From an uncultured Mediterraneibacter sp. (lineage in GTDB: Bacteria > Bacillota > Clostridia > Lachnospirales > Lachnospiraceae), in the NCBI GenBank assembly GCA_944377745.1, contig CALWFV010000040.1, forward strand, positions 1 to 34,739: 34,739 nucleotides of DNA. Direction: 5' to 3'. A program made the position numbers and the translations under genes. Position 1 is the first letter of the stretch. Each line of letters begins with the position of its first letter. Under the pieces are notes generated by a model. It saw only the letters and a list, made by a program, of their open reading frames with translations, ran no database searches and had not been told where the DNA came from. This document shows positions 15,871-22,465 of the stretch, in pieces.

Positions 15871-15899
15871 ATTGTAATACTTTTTTTCTGTAAATACAA
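15871..15899 (-). promoter_or_regulatory. Promoter of the small acidic membrane protein gene
   Basis: On the minus strand TTGTAT (15894-15899) and TACAAT (15871-15876) are spaced by 17 bases. It points away from the purA promoter, so the two genes are divergent. Confidence 0.65.
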
Positions 15900-15927
15900 T
15901 ACCTGAACAATAAGAGGAAAATAATAT

Positions 15928-15956
15928 TTTACATGGCCGGGAAATTATAGTATAAT
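15928..15956 (+). promoter_or_regulatory. Promoter of purA
   Basis: TTTACA (15928-15933) and TATAAT (15951-15956) are 17 bases apart. The leader to the purA ATG is about 85 bases. No PurR box or purine riboswitch was recognised in it. Confidence 0.7.
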
Positions 15957-16048
15957 TCTAACGGCGGCATTTTATGCATCGGATCATTCCGGTGTTTGTA
16001 AGAGCGCCTGCAAATATTTTTGAAGCACGATACGCAGGAGGGTTTGAA

Positions 16049-17329
16049 ATGGTAAAAGCAGTAGTAGGTGCAAACTGGGGCGATGAGGGAAAGGGCAAGA
16101 TCACAGACATGCTTGGAAAAGAGTCCGATATTATCGTCCGTTTTCAGGGCGGCGCAAACGCAGGTCACACGATCGTGAATGATTATGGAAAATTTGCGCT
16201 TCACACACTGCCGTCCGGCGTGTTTTACAGCCATACGACAAGTGTGATAGGAAACGGCGTGGCGCTGGACATCCCGGTACTCATCAGGGAGATCCAGTCA
16301 ATCGTTGACCGCGGAGTTCCGGCTCCTAAGATCCTTGTTTCCGACAGGGCTCAGATGGTGATGTCTTACCATAAGAATTTTGACGCTTATGAGGAGGAGA
16401 GGCTGGGAGGAAAGTCTTTTGGTTCCACAAAATCCGGGATCGCTCCGTTCTATTCTGATAAATACGCGAAGATCGGATTCCAGGTAAGCGAACTTTTTGA
16501 CGATGATCTCCTCAGGGAGAAAGTTGTGCGCGTCGCAGAGCAGAAGAATGTGCTCCTTGAGCATCTGTACCACAAACCATTGATCGATCCTGACGAGTTA
16601 TATAAAGAGCTGATCAGCTACAAAGAGATGATCGCTCCATATGTATGTGATGTTTCTCTGTTCCTTCACAATGCGCTGAAGGAAGGAAAGACGATCCTGC
16701 TTGAGGGCCAGCTGGGGTCACTGAAAGATCCTGATCACGGGATCTATCCGATGGTAACGTCTTCTTCTACGCTGGCGGCATACGGCGCGATCGGAGCGGG
16801 AATCCCGCCCTATGAGATCAGGCAGATCATCACAGTATGCAAGGCTTATTCCAGCGCGGTCGGAGCCGGAGCGTTTGTGAGCGAGATCTTTGGAGAAGAG
16901 GCGGACGAACTGAGAAAGCGCGGCGGAGACGGAGGAGAGTTCGGTGCGACGACAGGACGTCCGAGAAGAATGGGATGGTTCGACTGTGTGGCGTCAAAAT
17001 ACGGATGCCGCATGCAGGGGACAACGGACGTCGCGTTCACTGTGCTCGACGTGCTGGGATATCTCGATGAGATCCCGGTATGCGTGGGATATGAGATAGA
17101 CGGCAAAGTGACGACAGATTTCCCGGTCACTCATCTTCTGGAGAAGGCAAAACCCGTGCTTAAGAAGCTTCCGGGATGGAAGTCAGATATCCGCGGGATC
17201 AGGAAATACGAAGACCTTCCGGAAAACTGCCGGAAATATATTGAGTTCATCGAGGAACAGATCGGCTATCCGATCACGATGATCAGCAACGGGCCGGGCA
17301 GGGATGATATCATCTACCGCAATAAATAA
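16049..17329 (+). CDS. purA: Adenylosuccinate synthetase
   Basis: Joins IMP and aspartate with GTP hydrolysis, the first committed step to AMP. The protein has 426 residues, the normal length. The N-terminal P-loop GANWGDEGKGK contains the catalytic Asp12; FQGGANAGHTIV holds the second catalytic His; further on are STKSGIAP, LEGQLGSLKDPDHG, TTGRPRRMGWFD and ISNGPGRDD. In most relatives the phrase is EGAQG; here it is EGQLG, a small departure that is worth noting. ATG 16049 follows GCAGGAGGGTTTGAA; an in-frame ATG at 15974 lacks a ribosome site. A terminator follows. Confidence 0.97.
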   Translation: MVKAVVGANWGDEGKGKITDMLGKESDIIVRFQGGANAGHTIVNDYGKFALHTLPSGVFYSHTTSVIGNGVALDIPVLIREIQSIVDRGVPAPKILVSDRAQMVMSYHKNFDAYEEERLGGKSFGSTKSGIAPFYSDKYAKIGFQVSELFDDDLLREKVVRVAEQKNVLLEHLYHKPLIDPDELYKELISYKEMIAPYVCDVSLFLHNALKEGKTILLEGQLGSLKDPDHGIYPMVTSSSTLAAYGAIGAGIPPYEIRQIITVCKAYSSAVGAGAFVSEIFGEEADELRKRGGDGGEFGATTGRPRRMGWFDCVASKYGCRMQGTTDVAFTVLDVLGYLDEIPVCVGYEIDGKVTTDFPVTHLLEKAKPVLKKLPGWKSDIRGIRKYEDLPENCRKYIEFIEEQIGYPITMISNGPGRDDIIYRNK

Positions 17330-17356
17330 TTCTGAACAGATCATTGTGACAATCGT

Positions 17357-17395
17357 AAAAAGGATCAAAAATGCAGAGCATTTTTGATCCTTTTT
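17357..17395 (+). terminator. Intrinsic terminator after purA
   Basis: AAAAAGGATCAAAAATGC and GCATTTTTGATCCTTTTT form an 18-pair hairpin with a three-base loop, 27 bases after the stop. The flanking A and T runs make it able to work in both directions. Confidence 0.88.
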
Positions 17396-17450
17396 CTAAT
17401 ATGATCTTTATATGATCCTCACGCAGATTTTATATAGGAGGAATATAATA

Positions 17451-17501
17451 ATGAAAAAAATGAAACCGGAAAGTTATATTTTCGGAGCGGGAGAAATATA
17501 A
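17451..17501 (+). CDS. Possible 16-residue micro-ORF
   Basis: ATG at 17451 lies 8 bases after a perfect AGGAGG (17437-17442) and reads MKKMKPESYIFGAGEI, then stop. The strong ribosome site is the only evidence. The peptide may be a leader for the next small ORF or the N-terminal relic of a longer gene; YIFGAGE resembles the first strand of some nucleotide-binding folds. No regulator-type hairpin lies between the two ORFs. Low certainty. Confidence 0.3.
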   Translation: MKKMKPESYIFGAGEI

Positions 17502-17537
17502 TATAAAGCTGGGTTTTGATAAGGAAGGAGGTATTTT

Positions 17538-17693
17538 ATGCGTCAGAACAGCAACGGGAAAGCCAGAGACATAATAACGATGGAAGAATACCTGAAAAAG
17601 AGACAAGCGATGAAACGTCAGGAAGAAAGCGAAGCGGAGACAAGTATGATCCCTGTGGATGCCATGAAACTTGCGGAGATATTATTTGTCTGA
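17538..17693 (+). CDS. Small 51-residue protein, unknown function
   Basis: A short frame with an excellent ribosome site, AAGGAAGGAGG, 6 bases before ATG. The product is hydrophilic and mostly helical, with a basic middle (YLKKRQAMKRQEE) and an ILFV ending. It has no signal peptide or cysteine. Its 3' end overlaps, tail to tail, the last 12 bases of the leftward membrane protein gene. I recognise no family. The ribosome site and codon pattern favour a real gene, but conservation has to be checked. Confidence 0.5.
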   Translation: MRQNSNGKARDIITMEEYLKKRQAMKRQEESEAETSMIPVDAMKLAEILFV

Positions 17694-17906
17694 AGCGTCA
17701 TTGTCTCTGTCGTGTTCTTTCACGAGGCGGGCGATAAGGATATATCCGTAGAGGAGCACCGGGATCAGGATTGTTGCCGCCACGGAGGCTGCGAGGAGTC
17801 CAGAAGCTGCCGGTGATTCCATAAGGGCAAATATAAGCGTGCATGCATAGAGCGCCACAAGCAGAAGTGCGCCTGCCAGGGCAAGGATACGTTTTATCTT
17901 TTTCAT
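17682..17906 (-). CDS. Small two-helix membrane protein, unknown function
   Basis: A 74-residue protein with two membrane helices (about residues 5-25 and 36-58) and a charged C-terminal tail (KEHDRDNDASDK). I chose ATG 17906 over a GTG two codons earlier because it stands about 9 bases after AAAGGAA on the minus strand. It converges on the 51-residue ORF. No motif is recognised. Compactness and clean hydrophobicity suggest a genuine gene. Confidence 0.65.
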   Translation of the reverse strand: MKKIKRILALAGALLLVALYACTLIFALMESPAASGLLAASVAATILIPVLLYGYILIARLVKEHDRDNDASDK

Positions 17907-18021
17907 GATCACAGTTCCTTTCTGTTTCAGCGAATTTTGGTTTGTTACTGACCGTACTGGGGTGGTTACAGTTTATACCTGACCTGAGCGGTCCTACAGA
18001 ACAGTATACCGAAAATAATGG

Positions 18022-18050
18022 TTTACGGCAAACAGAAATTGGTATATAAT
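18022..18050 (+). promoter_or_regulatory. Promoter of the SEC-C protein gene
   Basis: TTTACG (18022-18027) and TATAAT (18045-18050) are 17 bases apart, 44 bases before the ATG. Confidence 0.7.
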
Positions 18051-18094
18051 AAAATTCGCGATTGAAACAATATTAGATAAAGGAGCAGTATGAA

Positions 18095-18610
18095 ATGAGT
18101 GAAAAAAGTCTGTTGGACCAGTGGCGTGACAGAGCTTATGACAGAACTCTGTCCAAGGATCAGCTGGAAAGATTCTGGGGAACATATTTTAATATTGAGA
18201 AAGGAATCTATGAGCAGCTTCTGGAAGATCCGGATGTGGAAGTGAAAGGAACGGTCAAAGAGCTGGCTGAGAAATATGGACAGGATGTCATGACGATGGT
18301 AGGCTTCCTGGATGGTATCAATGACAGCCTTAAAGTGCCGAACCCGATCGAGACGATGACGGAGGACACAGAGGTTACACTGATCTTTGACAAGGAAAAG
18401 CTTTACAAAAACATGGTCGATGCCAAAGCTGACTGGCTCTACGAGCTGCCTCAGTGGGAGAAGATTTTTGACGAGGAGACAAGAAGACGTCTCTACCTCG
18501 AGCAGAAACAGTCCGGTACGATCCGTAAGGGAAAGAAGATCGGAAGGAACGATCCGTGTCCGTGCGGAAGCGGAAAGAAGTACAAAAAGTGCTGCGGAAG
18601 AAATGCATAA
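18095..18610 (+). CDS. SEC-C motif protein
   Basis: A 171-residue soluble protein ending in a textbook SEC-C zinc-binding motif, [16 protein letters not shown], with cysteines at 155, 157, 166 and 167. This motif is best known from the C-terminus of SecA, where it binds zinc and SecB or ribosomes, but it also tips many unrelated small proteins. The first 130 residues are helical and acidic and look like a conserved Lachnospiraceae protein family of unknown role. Start follows AAAGGAGCAGTATGAA. The gene abuts the YdcF-like gene with no gap, suggesting one transcript. Confidence 0.85.
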   Translation: MSEKSLLDQWRDRAYDRTLSKDQLERFWGTYFNIEKGIYEQLLEDPDVEVKGTVKELAEKYGQDVMTMVGFLDGINDSLKVPNPIETMTEDTEVTLIFDKEKLYKNMVDAKADWLYELPQWEKIFDEETRRRLYLEQKQSGTIRKGKKIGRNDPCPCGSGKKYKKCCGRNA

Positions 18611-19336
18611 ATGAGATATTATTTTTTGATCGTCGGAGTTTTGAGCGTTCTGTATTATCTGCTGCTTGTGTGTTATTCACGGCGGTTGACCTCAACGTTT
18701 GCAGGCTTCTGGCTGATATCGGGCGGCGTACATCTGACATTGGGATGTGCGCCGTTTTCTGACCCTGCATTACGGATCCTGAAATATGCGGTCATTGCGG
18801 CGTGGATCGTTTTCGCGGTGGTTGAGATTGTGATATTTTCCAGGATGGTGCCTCAGAAGAAAAAAAGAGCGGATCAGCTTATTATCCTGGGAGCCCAGGT
18901 CAGAGGGAGGCGCATCACCAACTCACTGAAAAGGAGACTGGACGCGGCACTTTCTTATCTTGAGACCTATCCGGAGACACAGGTGATCGTATCCGGTGGC
19001 CGCGGAAAAGGGGAGGACATTCCAGAGGCAGAGGCAATGGCGCAATACCTGATCGCAAAAGGCGTGGATTCCCACAGGATTATTCGTGAGGACCGGTCTA
19101 CCTCCACAAGGGAGAACTTCCGGTTCAGCAGGAAGTTCTTTGATGCGGAAAATTCAGTGACAGGGATCGTGACCAATGATTTTCATATCTGCCGGGCAGA
19201 GATGATCGCCAGAAGAGAAGGATATCGAAGGATCATAAGAATTCCGGCGTCATCAAATCCGGTGTTTCAGCTCAATTATCTGGTGCGGGAATTTTTTGCG
19301 ATCCTGGCAATGCTGATGCGGGGGCACAGAGAGTGA
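18611..19336 (+). CDS. YdcF/SanA family membrane protein (DUF218)
   Basis: A 241-residue protein with three N-terminal membrane helices (about residues 3-22, 30-48, 55-78) followed by a DUF218 domain: ADQLIILGAQVRGRRITNSL, then VIVSGGRGKGEDIPEAEAMA, EDRSTSTREN and VTNDFHICRA. Members such as SanA and YdcF influence cell envelope permeability; YdcF binds S-adenosylmethionine. The exact reaction is unknown. It starts right after the stop of the SEC-C gene, so the two are translationally linked; the ribosome site would be the GGAAGAAAT at the end of that gene. Confidence 0.88.
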   Translation: MRYYFLIVGVLSVLYYLLLVCYSRRLTSTFAGFWLISGGVHLTLGCAPFSDPALRILKYAVIAAWIVFAVVEIVIFSRMVPQKKKRADQLIILGAQVRGRRITNSLKRRLDAALSYLETYPETQVIVSGGRGKGEDIPEAEAMAQYLIAKGVDSHRIIREDRSTSTRENFRFSRKFFDAENSVTGIVTNDFHICRAEMIARREGYRRIIRIPASSNPVFQLNYLVREFFAILAMLMRGHRE

Positions 19337-19574
19337 GAGAGGCAAATTTCAAGATCGGGGCTTTGGCGGAAAGATAAGTATGAAGGTAAGATACATAAGG
19401 AAGAGTCTTTGAAAGGAGAAGGAGGATATCTGGCGCCTTGCCACAATGCCCCAGACCGGGTGGTCGGGAGAACATCCGGACCGGGTCAGATATGAAGATA
19501 TGAAATAAAAAAGAATAGGATTTCGACAAGACGGGCATAATGATACTGATTCTGTTAAAAGAGGAGGTAACATC

Positions 19575-19892
19575 ATGCCAGAATTAAAATGTACGGTACA
19601 GACCTGTGTACACAACAATCAGTTCCTGTGTGCCCTTGACCAGATCCAGGTTGGAGGAGATACCGCGAAAACAGCACAGGAGACATGCTGCGACAGTTTT
19701 CAGGAGAGAAAAGAAGGAAGCTACAGCAATGCGATGGAAATGGCTTCTGACTGCGCTTCGGTAGACTGCAAGGCGACAAAATGTATGTATAATGACAACT
19801 GTCAGTGCCATGCCGGAAAGATCAGTGTGGAAGGCGGGGACGCGCGCCAGAGCAGTGGTACAGAGTGCGCGACGTTCAAGTGCTGCTGCTGA
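19575..19892 (+). CDS. Cysteine-rich protein with two DUF1540 repeats
   Basis: A 105-residue protein with twelve cysteines. Two DUF1540 units are visible: LKCTVQTCVHNNQFLCALDQ with GGDTAKTAQETCCDSF (about 4-42), and DCKATKCMYNDNCQCHAGKI with a TECATFKCC ending (about 63-105). Each has a Cys-x5-Cys and later cysteines, suggesting metal binding. DUF1540 proteins are common in spore-forming Clostridia and have no proven role. The linker is Ser/Glu-rich. Start follows GAGGAGGTAACATC. A terminator hairpin follows. Confidence 0.88.
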   Translation: MPELKCTVQTCVHNNQFLCALDQIQVGGDTAKTAQETCCDSFQERKEGSYSNAMEMASDCASVDCKATKCMYNDNCQCHAGKISVEGGDARQSSGTECATFKCCC

Positions 19893-19922
19893 CGGAAAGA
19901 TTAACATTGATGACAGCAGGAA

Positions 19923-19978
19923 AGGAGCCGCTGCAAAATAGATGAGTAATCATCTATGGAGCAACGGCTCCTTTTTTT
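19923..19978 (+). terminator. Terminator hairpin and repeat element, intact copy
   Basis: AGGAGCCG (19923-19930) pairs with CGGCTCCT (19965-19972), TGC with GCA, and ATAGAT with ATCTAT, in a long interrupted hairpin followed by seven Ts. It is 30 bases after the DUF1540 gene. A second, degenerate copy lies at 1400-1446, identical at most positions, so it belongs to a repeated terminator-like family. Confidence 0.8.
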
Positions 19979-20072
19979 CAACTGCGGCGGGCCAAAGTCC
20001 GGGCCTGCCCGAAACCCTGGCGGCCGCATCGATTATCTGATTTGATGATCTGGTGACACCCTCATCACATTC

Positions 20073-20507
20073 TTACTGCGGGGTGTTCTGATTAGAAGAT
20101 TTGCTGATAACCGCACCGATCAAGTACAGCACAGGAAACAGCAGGCCGAAGATCATAGAAATCAAACCGGTTGTGACACCGGCAGCAAGACCTATGCTTG
20201 AATCTAATCCTGCCACGGCAGCGATGCCATTTACCACCATACTGTTCAGAACGCCGTTGACTATGACCAACACGATGAGGCCGATGGCCAGCTTCTTGCA
20301 CAGAGCCAGGTTATCTTTTTTCTGGATTCCTAGAATACCGGCACTCAGCTCCAGAGCGGCGGTCAGGATTGAAAGGATGGATGAGATGATTCCCAACGCC
20401 CCAAATGCAGCGTTATCAGCGAAAGCGCCCAAAGCAGAAATCACGCTTAAGGCTCCAAAAATGATGAAAAGGATGCTGATTACTTTCAGCAGAGTACTTT
20501 TTTGCAT
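20073..20507 (-). CDS. Four-helix membrane protein, unknown function
   Basis: A 144-residue protein with four hydrophobic helices (about residues 7-28, 34-60, 70-95, 105-135) and a short polar tail (SKSSNQNTPQ). Ala, Gly and Ile dominate. It looks like the small clostridial membrane proteins annotated as hypothetical; no motif points to a role. On the minus strand AGGAGGAATTAGTT precedes ATG, a strong ribosome site. It is downstream of a strong leftward promoter at 20803-20831, possibly with a short ORF between. Confidence 0.75.
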   Translation of the reverse strand: MQKSTLLKVISILFIIFGALSVISALGAFADNAAFGALGIISSILSILTAALELSAGILGIQKKDNLALCKKLAIGLIVLVIVNGVLNSMVVNGIAAVAGLDSSIGLAAGVTTGLISMIFGLLFPVLYLIGAVISKSSNQNTPQ

Positions 20508-20555
20508 AACTAATTCCTCCTGATTTCTATGTACACCTTTTACAGGCGAATATCC

Positions 20556-20714
20556 TTAAAATGTATTTTTTGATGATTTCAGAGAATACAAAGGCCCATC
20601 CCGCACAGAGCAACAAGGACAGAATACACTTACGAATTCAAGGGTATCCTGTTCGATAGCAGAAAAGGACAAAATCATACTGCCCGTCTTTACAAAGCTG
20701 TCCTCCTGTTTCAT
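20556..20714 (-). CDS. Possible 52-residue ORF
   Basis: On the minus strand ATG 20714 follows AGGAGGGGGACAACGGAA. The product MKQEDSFVKTGSMILSFSAI and on is mixed in character, with a CPCC cluster, and matches nothing I know. It lies between a strong leftward promoter and the four-helix membrane protein gene, so it might be the first cistron. Only the promoter and ribosome site support it. Confidence 0.35.
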   Translation of the reverse strand: MKQEDSFVKTGSMILSFSAIEQDTLEFVSVFCPCCSVRDGPLYSLKSSKNTF

Positions 20715-20802
20715 TTCCGTTGTCCCCCTCCTGATTTTTATTTGCTGAATATCATTTATCAGCACGATTTTCCATATATGTTAGTAATATACGGCATGAT
20801 AT

Positions 20803-20831
20803 ATTATACACAGAAGAAAAGATAAAGACAA
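20803..20831 (-). promoter_or_regulatory. Leftward promoter for the 20714/20507 genes
   Basis: On the minus strand TTGTCT (20826-20831) and TATAAT (20803-20808) are separated by 17 bases. It is divergent from the metA promoter at 20868. Confidence 0.7.
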
Positions 20832-20867
20832 TAATTTTTCTTTCACATTCGGATAGCCTTTATTCTG

Positions 20868-20897
20868 TTGACGAGTCCCCGGTTGGGGCGTTATAAT
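20868..20897 (+). promoter_or_regulatory. Promoter of metA
   Basis: TTGACG (20868-20873) and TATAAT (20892-20897) are 18 bases apart. The spacer contains CCCCGGTTGGGG, a small palindrome that might bind a regulator. Confidence 0.7.
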
Positions 20898-21057
20898 CAT
20901 ATAGTCTGCATTAAGAACTCCGCTGAGTCCACACTGCATCCTGTGATTCCGGAATCTGCCAGGGCCGCAGGTGCTTTTAAGGGAGGCGAGGAGTGTGTAC
21001 TCGGGCGGAAATGCACGTGTATTTACGAGAAAATACTACAGAAAAGGAGTGGGGAAT
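20898..21057 (+). other. Leader of metA, no riboswitch recognised
   Basis: About 150 transcribed bases lie before the metA ATG. I looked for the SAM-I core and for a methionine T-box (GGGTGG plus terminator) and found neither. There is no T-run terminator. Some pairing is possible (for example GCCGCAGG with nearby CCTGTG), but nothing convincing. Methionine control here must be of another kind or absent. Confidence 0.5.
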
Positions 21058-21987
21058 ATGCCGATTCGGGTACAGAATGATCTTCCGGTGAAAGAGATAC
21101 TGGAACAGGAAAATATATTTGTGATGGATGAATACCGTGCCGCGCATCAGGACATCCGCCCGATCAGCATCGGGCTTTTGAACCTGATGCCCCTCAAAGA
21201 GGATACGGAACTGCAGATCCTGCGTTCTCTGTCCAATACGCCGCTTCAGGTGGACGTGACTTTCGTCCGCATGACAAGCCATGTGTCAAAAAATACATCC
21301 ACCAGCCACATTTACAAGTTCTATGAGGCGTTTGAAAGTATCAGGAACAAAAAGTTTGACGGATTCATCATCACGGGGGCTCCGGTGGAACTGATGCTGT
21401 TTGAGGAGGTGGACTACTGGGAAGAGTTAAAGAAGATCATGGAGTGGACAAAAACTAACGTAACTTCCACGCTGCATCTGTGCTGGGGAGCACAGGCAGG
21501 GATCTACTACCATTTCGGTATTGACAAAGTGAAACTGCCGAAGAAACTCTCCGGAATCTACAGGCACCGCGTGAGAAACCGTAAGATCCCTCTGGTGAGA
21601 GGATTTGATGATGTATTCATGGCGCCCCATTCCAGATATACGGAGATACCGCAGGACCGTCTGGAGGCGGATGAGAGGATCACGATCCTTGCGGATTCTC
21701 TTCAGGCGGGCGTATTTCTCTGTATGGCAAAGGAAGGAAGACAGATCTTTGTCATGGGACATCCGGAGTATGACAGGATGACCCTGGATTCGGAATATAA
21801 GAGGGATATGGGCAAAGGGTTGAACCCCCAGATTCCGCTGAACTATTACCCGGACGATGATCCGGAGAACAAGCCGGTGCTTACGTGGAGATCCCATGCG
21901 AACAATCTCTATACAAACTGGCTGAATTACTACGTATATCAGGTGACGCCGTACGACCTTTACGGGACGCCGTCTTTTTGTGGATAA
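21058..21987 (+). CDS. metA: Homoserine O-acetyltransferase (MetA family)
   Basis: A 309-residue acyltransferase that activates homoserine for methionine synthesis. All active-site residues sit at E. coli MetA numbers: nucleophile Cys142 in HLCWGAQAG, His235 and Glu237 in GHPEYDR. Residue 111 is glutamate (TGAPVEL); published work on Bacillus cereus MetA showed that Glu111 goes with acetyl-CoA use and Gly111 with succinyl-CoA, so the product should be O-acetylhomoserine. ATG 21058 follows AAAAGGAGTGGGGAAT and gives the standard MPIRVQNDLPV start. No other methionine gene is adjacent. Confidence 0.95.
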   Translation: MPIRVQNDLPVKEILEQENIFVMDEYRAAHQDIRPISIGLLNLMPLKEDTELQILRSLSNTPLQVDVTFVRMTSHVSKNTSTSHIYKFYEAFESIRNKKFDGFIITGAPVELMLFEEVDYWEELKKIMEWTKTNVTSTLHLCWGAQAGIYYHFGIDKVKLPKKLSGIYRHRVRNRKIPLVRGFDDVFMAPHSRYTEIPQDRLEADERITILADSLQAGVFLCMAKEGRQIFVMGHPEYDRMTLDSEYKRDMGKGLNPQIPLNYYPDDDPENKPVLTWRSHANNLYTNWLNYYVYQVTPYDLYGTPSFCG

Positions 21988-21990
21988 AAA

Positions 21991-22095
21991 TGCCGTAAAA
22001 CTGCGTAAATATGCTGTTTTAAGATGTTCGTATTTGTATCAGAAAGTGGGTATTTGGCATAAACTGGCATAATTTAGCATAGCTTGGCGCCAAAA
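21991..22095 (+). repeat. Ten-base phased repeat region
   Basis: GGCAT, GGCAT, AGCAT and GGCGC recur at 22056, 22066, 22076 and 22086, exactly ten bases apart, with AT-rich spacers. Just upstream TGC-led units at 21991, 22002 and 22012 (TGCCGTAAAA, TGCGTAAAT, TGCTGTTTT) show a similar rhythm. The period matches one DNA helical turn. It could be a bent-DNA or protein-binding array, or chance in AT-rich DNA. Confidence 0.4.
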
Positions 22096-22124
22096 TGGTG
22101 TATTATATTATTAAAGGAAAGTTC

Positions 22125-22418
22125 ATGCGATATTATTATCAATATAGAAATGTTATTTGTGCCAAAGAATATAAGTACATTCTGGATAAATTTCAGGGCA
22201 GAGATTCAGATGAGACCGGACAGAATTGTGATCGAAATGAAAAGAAAAAGGGACAGAGTGCCAAAAGCAGGAGAGAGGAGTTATTTATTCCTCTCTCCCA
22301 TTATGTAGCGAGAGAGATAAAAAGGGCAGGGGCTTCAGGCGGGAATTTCTGCGCAAAATCCAATCTGTGTGAACCGTGGAAAAAGAAAACTTTAACAGAT
22401 GATTTGCCTGTGATATAA
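22125..22418 (+). CDS. Doubtful 97-residue ORF
   Basis: Starts MRYYYQYRNVICAKEY after AAAGGAAAGTTC. The product is very basic and low in pattern, and a perfect ten-pair hairpin (GGAGAGAGGA at 22270 with TCCTCTCTCC at 22289) lies inside it, which is unusual for coding DNA. It ends at the -10 box of the next gene. It could be a relic or a chance frame; I find no family. Otherwise the 478 bases between metA and the DUF1266 gene hold only the phased repeats and a promoter. Confidence 0.25.
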   Translation: MRYYYQYRNVICAKEYKYILDKFQGRDSDETGQNCDRNEKKKGQSAKSRREELFIPLSHYVAREIKRAGASGGNFCAKSNLCEPWKKKTLTDDLPVI

Positions 22419-22419
22419 T
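22391..22419 (+). promoter_or_regulatory. Promoter of the DUF1266 lipoprotein gene
   Basis: TTTAAC (22391-22396) and TATAAT (22414-22419) are 17 bases apart, 46 bases before the ATG. Confidence 0.65.
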
Positions 22420-22465
22420 GGGACAAAACTATCATTAAGAGTCAAATAATGGAGGAAAAGGGACA

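Noticed and set aside
19337-19574. Possible structured RNA in the gap before the DUF1540 gene, with repeated GACCGGGT
   Set aside because: The repeats are short and no stable, recognised fold or small RNA (such as SRP RNA) could be matched.
20898-21057. SAM riboswitch before metA
   Set aside because: No SAM-I core or terminator could be seen; kept only as an unassigned leader.
22270-22298. GGAGAGAGGA/TCCTCTCTCC hairpin as a terminator
   Set aside because: Perfect ten-pair stem but no T run follows, so it is not a standard intrinsic terminator.
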